NCBI GenBank assembly: GCA_002427055.1
Contig: DIPA01000027.1
Location: 28,750-37,182 of the forward strand
Reading direction: 5' to 3'
Source of the DNA: Firmicutes bacterium UBA5500
GTDB taxonomy: Bacteria > Bacillota > UBA994 > UBA5500
DNA length: 8,433 nt
Shown: positions 1 through 6,364 of the stretch, piece by piece
How positions within the stretch are numbered: position 1 is the first letter of the stretch
Layout of the letters: each line of letters opens with the position of its first letter
Position numbers and translations under genes: made by a program
Notes under the pieces: generated by a model
Database searches by the model: none
Told to the model about the DNA's origin: nothing
Seen by the model: only the letters and a program-made list of their open reading frames with translations

Positions 1-596
1 ATAAAGGGCATAAAGGCCTGCGCTTGTTTGCCCCATAAAAACCAGTTCAAATCAGTTCTTTCGTTAGAGATGAACTGCAGTAGATCCCGGGTGAAGTCGA
101 GCCAGATAGCGGCATGTTCACCTGGTTTGCCGTTAACCGTGAGGCAGGTATTAAGTAGCAGCACCCCTTGTTGTTCCCAAGCTGCGAACAGCTGGTGCGG
201 TGGCAGGATCTGCCATTCCTCTCGAGCTATTGCCTCTCTGATTTGTTGAAACTTAGGTATTTCCTCATAATCCTCAATCTCCTGATAGGTGCTATACAAG
301 AGGCGCACGATATTCCTGAGCGAAGCCTGTGGGAATTTATCTGCCCAAGAGGTTAGCTCATTCACCTCGAAAGCTCTGCCCGTGGCCACGCCCGGCTGGG
401 GATAAGGGTCTTGACCTAAAATGACAACTTGCATCTTGTTGAGGTCGGTCGTTAGGAAACGCAGCACCTTCTCCGGAGCCGGGTCATAGCTAGAGCCAAT
501 TTCACCGGCAATTTGGCTGAGCTGCTCATGCCTGTAGTCATTTAAGAATGCTGCCCATGAGGTATGTGTTTTTTTTGGTATTAGATTTGCTGCCAT
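1..596 (-). CDS. ung: Uracil-DNA glycosylase, family 1 type (C-terminus off the left edge)
   Basis: Base-excision repair enzyme that removes uracil from DNA; cytosolic. Translating the minus strand from the ATG at 596-594 gives 198 residues, open to the window edge. The water-activating loop reads GQDPYP (residues 61-66, with D63 and Y65), the stacking Phe lies in GRAFEV (F76), and the uracil-binding Asn is in LLLNTCLTV (N149). FLWGKQAQ (187-194) matches the conserved FLLWGxxAQ strand. The C-terminal HPSPLS loop falls outside the window. Two oddities: the His that normally follows GQDPY is Pro, giving PYPQPGVATGRAF, and about 20 extra residues precede WEQQGVLLLN compared with E. coli Ung. From memory, both features occur in a clostridial branch of the family. 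The start is supported by AAGGGGAG about 7 bases upstream. Divergent from the DUF1576 gene. The family call is firm; activity is inferred. Confidence 0.93.
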   Translation of the reverse strand, partial: MAANLIPKKTHTSWAAFLNDYRHEQLSQIAGEIGSSYDPAPEKVLRFLTTDLNKMQVVILGQDPYPQPGVATGRAFEVNELTSWADKFPQASLRNIVRLLYSTYQEIEDYEEIPKFQQIREAIAREEWQILPPHQLFAAWEQQGVLLLNTCLTVNGKPGEHAAIWLDFTRDLLQFISNERTDLNWFLWGKQAQAFMPF

Positions 597-792
597 TGCC
601 AGCTCCCCTTCCGTAGGGCTATGTCGGTGATACGCTCGCCCCACTTACACTCGCTTCAAAGAGTATAGTAATCGTAGTTTCATTATAACTTAGGTATGGC
701 GATTAGGCGGAGACTTCGCATCTGCTTGTCAAAACAGAGACCGAAAATAAGACCCAAAAACGCAAAAATTCTTACATCAGGAGGTTGGTTGT
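597..792. other. Divergent intergenic region, ung / DUF1576 gene
   Basis: This 196-base gap must carry the start signals for both diverging genes. The clearest element is a perfect TATAAT on the minus strand (plus-strand ATTATA at 682-687), pointing at ung, but no good -35 lies 16-18 bases upstream of it. On the plus strand a TTGTCA (726-731) has only a poor TAAGAC partner at 748-753. The stretch 731-775 is A-rich and precedes the ribosome-binding site of the downstream gene. I see no ORF or strong hairpin here. Confidence 0.35.
779..784 (+). promoter_or_regulatory. Ribosome-binding site that fixes a TTG start
   Basis: A perfect AGGAGG lies 8 bases before TTG at 793-795. The next in-frame ATG is at 823 and has no such site, so the TTG is the preferred start of the membrane-protein gene. 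Confidence 0.8.
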
Positions 793-2040
793 TTGCAGAA
801 TCCAAAATGGTACCATAATCACATGCTGTTGTTGAAATGGCTACCCCTTGTTTATCTTGTCATCGTGGCACTAATTGGGCTTATTTGGCCCGACCCCACG
901 CCTGTCAGCCAAGGGCTAATTGACATAATTCGTAGCCCCGACATCCTGATTAATGATTACATCGCAACTGGCGGTTTACGAGCAGCCATGCTCAATGCTA
1001 GCTTGGTTGGTGCTCTCGGTTATACCCTGTTATTGCTGACCAAAACACCGATTACCGGCCCCGCCTTAGCTGCCGTTTTTACCATGACCGGTTTTGCCTT
1101 TTTCGGCAAGAACCTGGTTAATGTCATTCCGATTATTTTCGGTGTTTATATTTACTCACGAGTGAAGCGAGAGAGCTTTCAGCCTTATGTCTTAGTAGCG
1201 CTATTCGGTACTAGTTTGGCACCGATTGTCAGCCAGTTTGCTTACGGCTTTGGCTACGGTCTGCCAATCGGTATAGTTGTTGGTACAGCTGCCGGTTTTG
1301 TTATCCCTAGCCTTGTTGCTCACCTCTTACCAAACCATCAAGGTTTTCTTCTCTATAACGTAGGCTTTACTGCAGGCTTTATTGGTACCTTAGTCACCTC
1401 TCAGATGCGTGCCTACGGTGTAGGTAGCGAATTAACCCTTATTTGGTCACTACAATATCATAGGCCCCTGACGTTAGTCTTCGGTTTATTTTTTGCTAGC
1501 TTTATTTTACTAGGCCTTTGGTTACAGCGAGATAGTTGGCGCCAACTACCGCGCTTGATGCAATACCCTGGGGCACTCGTAACCGATTTCCCTACCCTTG
1601 TTGGCTTACCCGCCACCTTACTTAATATGGGCTGTGTTAGTTTACTCGGATTATCATATGTACTGTTAGTTGGAGGTAGCGTGACCGGGCCAACAATTGG
1701 TGCGTTACTAACGATGCTTGGTTTTGCTGCTTTTGGCAAACACCCGCGCAATATTTTGCCACCCATGCTGGGAGTCTATCTTGGCACTTTGCTAAAGGTC
1801 TACAACGCGGCCGACCCGGCACCTCTACTGGCGGCATTATTTGTAACCGGAATTGCTCCAGTCAGTGGCTATTTTGGGCCACTTGTTGGGCTTCTTGCCG
1901 GTTATTTACACCTGGGTATGGTCATGCATGTAGGCTGGTTGCATAGTGGTCTTAACCTCTATAATAATGGTTTTTCAGGCGGTTTAGTCACCATGTTTGT
2001 AGTTGCTATGGCTAAAGCTTTGCGGCCAACAGATGAATGA
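793..2040 (+). CDS. DUF1576-type polytopic membrane protein, two-repeat architecture
   Basis: A 415-residue integral membrane protein, recognised from memory as the DUF1576 family of Firmicutes, which has no assigned function that I know of. Hydrophobic segments fall near residues 11-31, 61-82, 86-104, 108-123, 131-149, 153-178, 184-203 and 224-244, with a second set at 270-294, 297-315, 319-335, 343-360, 361-379 and 389-408. The two sets are homologous: TGP..A..TM.GFA.FGK..N..P...GVY occurs at 88-119 and again at 298-329, a constant offset of 210 residues. A LYN.GF..G motif closes each half (187-195 and 389-397). There is no signal peptide and no soluble domain. The architecture suggests a transporter or channel, but no substrate can be read from the sequence. 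It starts at TTG with a perfect AGGAGG and is followed after 19 bases by the GHKL ATPase gene, probably co-transcribed. Confidence 0.85.
   Translation: MQNPKWYHNHMLLLKWLPLVYLVIVALIGLIWPDPTPVSQGLIDIIRSPDILINDYIATGGLRAAMLNASLVGALGYTLLLLTKTPITGPALAAVFTMTGFAFFGKNLVNVIPIIFGVYIYSRVKRESFQPYVLVALFGTSLAPIVSQFAYGFGYGLPIGIVVGTAAGFVIPSLVAHLLPNHQGFLLYNVGFTAGFIGTLVTSQMRAYGVGSELTLIWSLQYHRPLTLVFGLFFASFILLGLWLQRDSWRQLPRLMQYPGALVTDFPTLVGLPATLLNMGCVSLLGLSYVLLVGGSVTGPTIGALLTMLGFAAFGKHPRNILPPMLGVYLGTLLKVYNAADPAPLLAALFVTGIAPVSGYFGPLVGLLAGYLHLGMVMHVGWLHSGLNLYNNGFSGGLVTMFVVAMAKALRPTDE
973..2001 (+). repeat. Internal gene duplication: two homologous halves of the membrane protein
   Basis: Half 1 is about residues 61-201 (973-1395) and half 2 about residues 271-403 (1603-2001). 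The core motif aligns without gaps at an offset of 210 residues, or 630 bases. Traces remain in the DNA: GGTTTTGCC near 1090 and GGTTTTGCT near 1720 encode the equivalent GFA. After the core the register drifts to 212 at the SLAP/GIAP segment and to 202 at the LYN motif, so loops have since gained and lost residues. Roughly seven hydrophobic segments separate equivalent positions. If all of them cross the membrane, the halves would be inverted relative to each other, as in many secondary transporters. Confidence 0.85.
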
Positions 2041-2059
2041 GTAGGAGGTCAGAGAAATA

Positions 2060-2401
2060 ATGATTCATGAACGGGAAAAAATCCAAGACATTGTTAATGA
2101 ACTTGTCCATAACGCGATGCGCGCAAGGGCTTCTAAGATAAATGTTGTTATTGAAGATTTGAAAGATACGCTACGTATCACCGTTGAAGACAACGGTGAT
2201 GGCATGAAAGCACAGAAGGTGGCCCAGCTATTAGCATCCCTTAATAGTGGCCGCCGCGACGAGCTAGAGATGTTGGCAGGTGTTGGTCACACCCATACAG
2301 GTTTGATGATGGTAGGTATTATGGCCGATAAGGCCGAGTTAGAATCGACACCAGGTGTTGGCACCAAAGTAGTTATCTATCGACATAAGGCAGATGTCTG
2401 A
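2060..2401 (+). CDS. Stand-alone GHKL (HATPase_c) ATP-binding domain protein
   Basis: A 113-residue protein that is essentially one Bergerat-fold ATP-binding domain. Visible motifs are the N box NELVHNA (13-19; E14 and N18 for ATP/Mg), G1 box DNGDGM (44-49), G2-type GVGHTHTGL (74-82), and a closing PGVGTKVVIY segment (98-107). There is no histidine phosphoacceptor/dimerisation region, no sensor, no transmembrane segment and no MutL/GyrB transducer domain. The N-box region followed by ASKINVVIED resembles MutL-like and small clostridial 'ATP-binding protein' members more than classical histidine kinases, whereas the C-terminal part is kinase-like. The ATG is preceded by AGGAGG (2043-2048) with an 11-base gap. 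The gene lies 19 bases after the DUF1576 gene, so a shared transcript and a regulatory or energising role for that protein are likely but inferred. An anti-sigma-type kinase is an alternative, though no partner gene is in view. Confidence 0.85.
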   Translation: MIHEREKIQDIVNELVHNAMRARASKINVVIEDLKDTLRITVEDNGDGMKAQKVAQLLASLNSGRRDELEMLAGVGHTHTGLMMVGIMADKAELESTPGVGTKVVIYRHKADV

Positions 2402-2442
2402 TAGGTAACGAGCACCTGCTCGGATCCTATGTAGGGAGTGTG

Positions 2443-2467
2443 AGGAAGGGGCTAAACACCCCTTCCT
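2443..2467. terminator. Terminator-like hairpin between convergent operons
   Basis: A perfect 9-bp stem (AGGAAGGGG at 2443-2451 with CCCCTTCCT at 2459-2467) and a 7-base loop. It starts 41 bases after the ATPase stop and lies 16 bases past the ABC exporter stop on the other strand. No U-tract follows on either strand, so bidirectional termination is plausible but not certain. Confidence 0.55.
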
Positions 2468-2483
2468 ACCCAATTGCCTTCAG

Positions 2484-4277
2484 TTAGGCACTAATAATGT
2501 CTGCTAAATCTTGATGCTGCTTACTATACAGCTCGTAGTACTTACCACCCTTTTGCATTAGCTCTGCATGCGAGCCATATTCGCTAATCTGCCCGGCCTC
2601 GATTACGCAGATTACGTCGGCGTTACGGATGGTGGAGAGGCGGTGCGCAATCACAAAGGAAGTGCGTCCCTTTAATAGGCGCTGCATCGCCATCTGAATC
2701 AGTTGCTCCGTCTCTGTGTCAATGCTCGATGTGGCTTCATCGAGAATTAGAATGCGCGGGTTGGCTAGGAGTGCGCGGGCGAAAGCCAGTAGTTGCCGCT
2801 GCCCTGTCGAAAGTGTGCCGCCACGCTCTTCGGTTTCCGTTTCATAACCATCGCCAGAGTTGGCGATGAAAGTGTGGGCATTTACAGCCTGAGCGGCAGC
2901 TATAATTTCAGCCATTTCCGCACCTAATCGCCCATACTCGATGTTATCCTTAATCGTGCCTGAGAAGATGAAGGTATCCTGCAATACGATACCGAGCTGG
3001 CTACGAAATGATTGTAGCTTAACGTCGCGTAAGTCATGCCCATCTACGCGTACACACCCTGCTGTCGGATCGTAGAAGCGGGTGAGCAGGTTGATAAAGG
3101 TGCTTTTGCCTGCGCCGGTAGGGCCTACTAAAGCTACCGTTTGGCCGGGTTGTACCTGCAAATTGACCCCATCCAGTACCGTTTGCCCATCTTGATAGCC
3201 GAAAGATACGTCTTCAAACTCAACTTGCCCCACAATTTCCGGCATGGTTATCGCATCAGGAGAGTCTACCACTTTTGGCTCAGCATCCAAGAATTCGAAC
3301 ACTCGGTGCGACGAAGCCATGGCTGAGAGCATTTGGCTGTAAATATTACTGAAAGCACTGAGTGGTTGCCAGAATTTCTCTAGATACTGTAGGAAAGCCC
3401 AAATAGCTCCGACAGTGAGCGTCCCGGCGATGAACTCCTTGGTGCCGTACCAGAGAACGAGGCAGGTCCCAATAGCACCTAACAGTTCAAGCACTGGCCA
3501 GAAAATGAGCTCAGCTTTCATTACCCTCATATATTCGGTAATTTTGTTGTCTACCGTTTTGGCAAATTTGCGTTCATTGATATCTTGCCGTGAAAAAACT
3601 TGAATGACCTGCATACCAGTAATTGTCTCATTTAAGTGAGCGTTAATGGCGCTCTCTGCTCGGCGTACTCGCAGCCAACCGTCTTCGACTTTCCTTTCTA
3701 TGACCATGAAGAAAGCTGCCAGAAATGGCAGGACACTAAAGCAGAGTAAGGCCAATTTCCAGTGCATTGAAATCATGATAGCCACGATGCCTACTAGGCT
3801 TAAGGCTTGGGTGAACAAGCCAATGACACTGCCGTTAACAAACTGGCCGATAGCATTAACATCATTAGTGACGCGCGCCATAATCTTGCCCACTGGTCGC
3901 CCATCATAGAAATCAAACGAAAGCAGCTGAATATGGTCGAATAGCTCTTTGCGCATTTCGTAAAGCACCAGTTGCCCTGTTCTGTTTAATAGCTGGGTGT
4001 GCCAGCGGTTGGCTTGCCACATTACGATTCGCAAGCACAAAAACAGCGCCACGAGCTGGTATAGCAGTTTCAGATTGCCACCTTTGATGGCCTTATCAAT
4101 AATCATCATAGTTAAGACCGGCTCAAGTAAATTGACCGCTGTTACCATCAGCATGAGGCCTAAATCTAGCGCCAGTCTGGCCCGGTGCGGTTTCAGGTAA
4201 CTGAGCATACGTCTTAACTTCTTGCGGTCAAAGCGTTCATAATGTTGTTCAAGTTCGTCTTGATCATAAAGAGACAT
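2484..4277 (-). CDS. ABC exporter half-transporter, subunit 2 (YheH/BmrD/TM288-like)
   Basis: A membrane half-transporter with six helices (about residues 35-58, 72-92, 148-170, 174-192, 257-280, 286-306 from the ATG at 4277) fused to a nucleotide-binding domain. The NBD shows Walker A GPTGAGKS (385-392), Q-loop Gln in VLQD (Q433), signature LSTGQ (489-493), Walker B ILILDE (509-514, catalytic E514), SSID D-loop and the switch His in IAHRLST (H545). The signature departs from LSGGQ; LSxGQRQ is typical of the second subunit in heterodimeric exporters. A 597-residue length is normal for the family. A GTG at 4295 would add six residues and overlap the upstream gene, but GGAGGGG sits 9 bases before the ATG, which is therefore preferred. 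The gene starts 4 bases after the 587-residue partner ends, so it is translationally coupled or nearly so. It probably exports drugs, lipids or another hydrophobic substrate; the substrate cannot be read. Confidence 0.93.
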   Translation of the reverse strand: MSLYDQDELEQHYERFDRKKLRRMLSYLKPHRARLALDLGLMLMVTAVNLLEPVLTMMIIDKAIKGGNLKLLYQLVALFLCLRIVMWQANRWHTQLLNRTGQLVLYEMRKELFDHIQLLSFDFYDGRPVGKIMARVTNDVNAIGQFVNGSVIGLFTQALSLVGIVAIMISMHWKLALLCFSVLPFLAAFFMVIERKVEDGWLRVRRAESAINAHLNETITGMQVIQVFSRQDINERKFAKTVDNKITEYMRVMKAELIFWPVLELLGAIGTCLVLWYGTKEFIAGTLTVGAIWAFLQYLEKFWQPLSAFSNIYSQMLSAMASSHRVFEFLDAEPKVVDSPDAITMPEIVGQVEFEDVSFGYQDGQTVLDGVNLQVQPGQTVALVGPTGAGKSTFINLLTRFYDPTAGCVRVDGHDLRDVKLQSFRSQLGIVLQDTFIFSGTIKDNIEYGRLGAEMAEIIAAAQAVNAHTFIANSGDGYETETEERGGTLSTGQRQLLAFARALLANPRILILDEATSSIDTETEQLIQMAMQRLLKGRTSFVIAHRLSTIRNADVICVIEAGQISEYGSHAELMQKGGKYYELYSKQHQDLADIISA

Positions 4278-4281
4278 TTGC

Positions 4282-6045
4282 TCACTCCCCTCCACTGCAC
4301 GCCACGCGGGGCATCATAGTCGGTTCTGCCATTTGGCTATCGTAAAGGCGTCGAAATGGACCGTCTTGGGCCAGTAACTCAGCTGGACTGCCAAGTTCTG
4401 CAATTGCACCATCCTCAATAACTACTACCAGGTCGGCTCGTTTGATTGTGGATAGACGTTTGGCAATGATAATCGAAGTTCTGCCGGGCATTACTTTGTC
4501 TAGTGCCTTTTGAATCAAATCTTCGGTATGGCTGTCGACACTGGAGGTGGCTTCGTCCAAAATTAGGATTGCCGGATCCATAAGTAGAGCCCTGGCCAAT
4601 GCTACGCGTTGTTTTTGCCCGCCCGAAAGCCCAACACCACGTTCGCCTATGGGCGTAGCATAGCCTGCTTCGAGTTGGCTAATGAATTCCTCAGCCTGCG
4701 CCAGCCTAGCTACTTGCTCAATCTCTTCTTGGCTGGCATCGGGACGTCCGTAGGCTATGTTTTCCGCAATACTAGCCGAGAACAAGAAAGTATCTTGCAT
4801 GACCATGCCAATTTGACTGCGTAAGCTAGCTAGCGTAAATTCACGAATATCTGTCCCATCAATGCGCACGGAGCCTTCCGTTGGATCGAAAAAGCGGGGA
4901 AGCAGATTGACGAGCGTGCTTTTGCCGGAGCCGGTTCCGCCCAAGATGGCCACAATTTGCCCCGGCTCAATTGTGAACGAGACATCGTGCAGTACGGGCG
5001 ATTCACTATCTACAAACTGAAAACTCACATTGCTAAACTCGATCTTCCCCTGAAAAGCGGGGGCAGGTAGTGAGTTAGGCTCATCGCAAATGGCAGATGG
5101 CGTATCCAGAATCTCAAAAAGGCGTGGCGCAGCAGCCAAAGCTTGTTCTAGAGAGTTAATAATCCAGCCCATTGATCTTACCGGCCAAATTAGCTTCCAG
5201 ATATAGCTTTGAAAGGCTACTAGAGTACCTAGGGTTAGGATCCCTGAGATTACTTGGTGTCCTCCGATGCCCAGCAAAATAACCACGCTGAGGCCCGATA
5301 TGAAATCAATGAGCGGCAAGGTCTGCGATTCGATTGCCACTCGGTGCAAGTTAGTGTTTAAATAGGTTGCGCTCTTTTGATCAAATTTGTCAATCTCATG
5401 TTCTTCGCGGGCGAAGGCTTTTACTGTACGTACGCCAGAGATATTCTCTTGTAATACGGTTGTTAGTTTAGCCATTTCCTGGCGTGCCTGGCGCCAAATA
5501 GGCCGCACTGTTTTGTCATAACGCATGACGATGATGAACATAATTGGAAACATAGCCAGACTAAGTAGTGTCAGTTGCCAATTAAGAAGTAAAAGGACAA
5601 CTAATACGCCGAGCATAGTCAGGCAGTTCTGGGTAAAGAGCATCAGCCCCCAGCCAAATAGGTGGGCCACGCTATGCATGTCACCTGTCACCCGCGACAT
5701 GATATCGCCTGTCTTTTGTTTGCGAAAGTATTCATTATGTAGACTTTGCAGATGCTCATGCAGGCTCATCTGCATATCACGGGCAACGGACTGACCGAGT
5801 AGCTCAGAATAATGCCACTGTAAGTAACTACAGGCACCTCGTAAGAGGGCAACCAGCACATAGCCTCCGGCGAGGGTGATGACCAGTGACAGAGACTTAT
5901 TGGGTATGGCGCTATCCACCGCCTCGCGCAGTAGCAAGGGCGGGACCAGTTCCAAACCCATGAAGCTTAACAGTCCGATCAACATCAGTAATGCCTTGAG
6001 CCAGTGAGGTGCAAGATATCTAGCTAATCTTTTGATTGTTCCCAT
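4282..6045 (-). CDS. ABC exporter half-transporter, subunit 1 (YheI/BmrC/TM287-like)
   Basis: A 587-residue fused permease/ATPase. Helices lie near residues 16-40, 55-77, 133-153, 157-177, 243-265 and 271-292. The NBD shows Walker A GGTGSGKST (369-377), Q-loop VMQD (Q417), a canonical LSGGQKQR signature (473-480), Walker B ILILDE (493-498, E498 kept) and SSVD. The switch position reads IIAKRLST: Lys529 replaces the near-universal His. In known heterodimeric exporters this subunit supplies the Walker and switch elements of the degenerate ATP site, and the partner supplies the altered signature, which fits here (partner LSTGQ). Unlike TM287/BmrC, the Walker B Glu is retained. The start is ATG at 6045 with AGGAGGTG (6058-6051) upstream. 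It is first in a two-gene operon and likely forms an inner-membrane heterodimer with the 597-residue protein. Confidence 0.93.
   Translation of the reverse strand: MGTIKRLARYLAPHWLKALLMLIGLLSFMGLELVPPLLLREAVDSAIPNKSLSLVITLAGGYVLVALLRGACSYLQWHYSELLGQSVARDMQMSLHEHLQSLHNEYFRKQKTGDIMSRVTGDMHSVAHLFGWGLMLFTQNCLTMLGVLVVLLLLNWQLTLLSLAMFPIMFIIVMRYDKTVRPIWRQARQEMAKLTTVLQENISGVRTVKAFAREEHEIDKFDQKSATYLNTNLHRVAIESQTLPLIDFISGLSVVILLGIGGHQVISGILTLGTLVAFQSYIWKLIWPVRSMGWIINSLEQALAAAPRLFEILDTPSAICDEPNSLPAPAFQGKIEFSNVSFQFVDSESPVLHDVSFTIEPGQIVAILGGTGSGKSTLVNLLPRFFDPTEGSVRIDGTDIREFTLASLRSQIGMVMQDTFLFSASIAENIAYGRPDASQEEIEQVARLAQAEEFISQLEAGYATPIGERGVGLSGGQKQRVALARALLMDPAILILDEATSSVDSHTEDLIQKALDKVMPGRTSIIIAKRLSTIKRADLVVVIEDGAIAELGSPAELLAQDGPFRRLYDSQMAEPTMMPRVACSGGE
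4286..4293 (-). promoter_or_regulatory. Ribosome-binding site inside the end of the upstream ABC gene
   Basis: On the minus strand GGAGGGGA precedes ATG 4277-4275. It lies within the last codons of the upstream ABC subunit, whose stop is at 4284-4282. It favours the ATG over the GTG at 4295-4293, because that GTG overlaps the site itself. Confidence 0.75.
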
Positions 6046-6134
6046 TGCTACACCTCCTCGCTTAATCCTACCTGTTTAATAAGAATAGTCAATGGGTCAC
6101 CCTGTTCACATTCGTTTTTTACCTGAGTGCGTAA

Positions 6135-6151
6135 CTGCAAGAACGTTGCAG
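6135..6151. other. Short perfect hairpin in the ABC upstream region
   Basis: CTGCAA (6135-6140) pairs with TTGCAG (6146-6151) around a 5-base loop. It could be a stem in the ABC leader RNA or a small operator. It is short enough to occur by chance. Confidence 0.35.
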
Positions 6152-6159
6152 AGTTGTAA

Positions 6160-6239
6160 GTGAATACATGTACATTACGACAGTTCGACAAAGGTTGTCA
6201 TTGTTTGACAAAGGGCTTTTTGTATTCACCGAGAACTGT
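6160..6239. repeat. Two interleaved inverted repeats (a-b-a'-b' order)
   Basis: GTGAATACA (6160-6168) is the exact reverse complement of TGTATTCAC (6221-6229). ACAGTTC (6180-6186) is the exact reverse complement of GAACTGT (6233-6239). The arms interleave, so as RNA they could form a pseudoknot, and as DNA they could be paired half-sites. The pairing is exact in the sequence; its function is unknown. Confidence 0.5.
6184..6214. promoter_or_regulatory. Operator-like palindrome with direct repeats
   Basis: TTGTCA (6195-6200) and TGACAA (6206-6211) form a 17-base dyad with a 5-base centre. Overlapping it, TTCGACAAAGG (6184-6194) and TTTGACAAAGG (6204-6214) are direct repeats, 10 of 11 identical and 20 bases apart, about two helical turns. 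A looser third copy, TGACAAAAGG, lies at 6256-6265. The left repeat can also pair with the dyad's left arm (GACAA 6187-6191 with TTGTC 6195-6199). This looks like a binding site for a dimeric repressor of the ABC operon, but no regulator gene is present in the window. Confidence 0.4.
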
Positions 6240-6250
6240 ATTAATTAGAA

Positions 6251-6300
6251 GCTGGTGACAAAAGGCCCAGCATTAATAGAGCGGGCTGTCTCTGCTCGCT
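6251..6300 (+). other. Two consecutive hairpins upstream of the small membrane-protein gene
   Basis: GCTGG (6251-6255) pairs with CCAGC (6267-6271). AGCGGGC (6280-6286) pairs with GCTCGCT (6294-6300) with one G-U and a 7-base loop. They would lie in the leader of the gene at 6365 if it is transcribed from upstream of 6250. No U-tract follows directly, so neither is an obvious terminator. The run of T at 6325-6331 comes 25 bases later. Confidence 0.35.
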
Positions 6301-6364
6301 GCTATCGAATTGACTAACGATGCCGTTTTTTCTTGCAGGCCATGACTATAAAGGAGGTGGTTGC

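Larger units (their letters stand above)
6046..6364. other. 319-base divergent intergenic region rich in dyads
   Basis: This gap separates the ABC operon (minus) from the small membrane-protein gene (plus). I see no convincing protein gene in it. It holds, left to right, the ABC ribosome-binding site (6051-6058), a 6-bp hairpin (6135-6151), two interleaved inverted repeats (6160-6239), an operator-like palindrome with GACAAAGG repeats (6184-6214), and two hairpins (6251-6271 and 6280-6300) before the plus-strand ribosome-binding site. Promoter candidates are weak. Minus TTGTCG (6191-6186) with TGTATT (6169-6164), 16 apart, would give a leader of about 110 bases for the ABC operon. The plus-strand TTGACA (6205-6210) has no partner -10 at normal spacing. 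Confidence 0.5.

Noticed and set aside
28..356. Plus-strand open frames opposite ung
   Set aside because: The minus-strand frame encodes conserved uracil-DNA glycosylase motifs throughout; the plus frames are antisense shadows.
1458..1837. Minus-strand open frames (102 and 66 residues) opposite the DUF1576 gene
   Set aside because: They lie wholly inside a clear membrane-protein gene, have no ribosome-binding site or recognisable domain, and are explained by its codon pattern.
2475..2490. 5-bp hairpin TGCCT/AGGCA over the stop of the second ABC gene
   Set aside because: Too short, and it overlaps the stop codon; the 9-bp hairpin at 2443-2467 is the better terminator candidate.
6065..6092. 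Minus-strand TTGACT (6092-6087) and TAGGAT (6070-6065), 16 apart, as ABC operon promoter
   Set aside because: The start point would fall at or inside the ribosome-binding site (6058-6051), leaving almost no leader, and the -10 is only 4 of 6.
6205..6210. Perfect TTGACA as a -35 for the small membrane-protein gene
   Set aside because: No acceptable -10 lies 15-19 bases downstream; the hexamer is explained by the TTGTCA/TGACAA dyad.
6320..6364. N-terminal extension of the small gene to the ATG at 6320
   Set aside because: It has no ribosome-binding site of its own, and the extension would contain the strong AAGGAGGT that serves the TTG at 6365.
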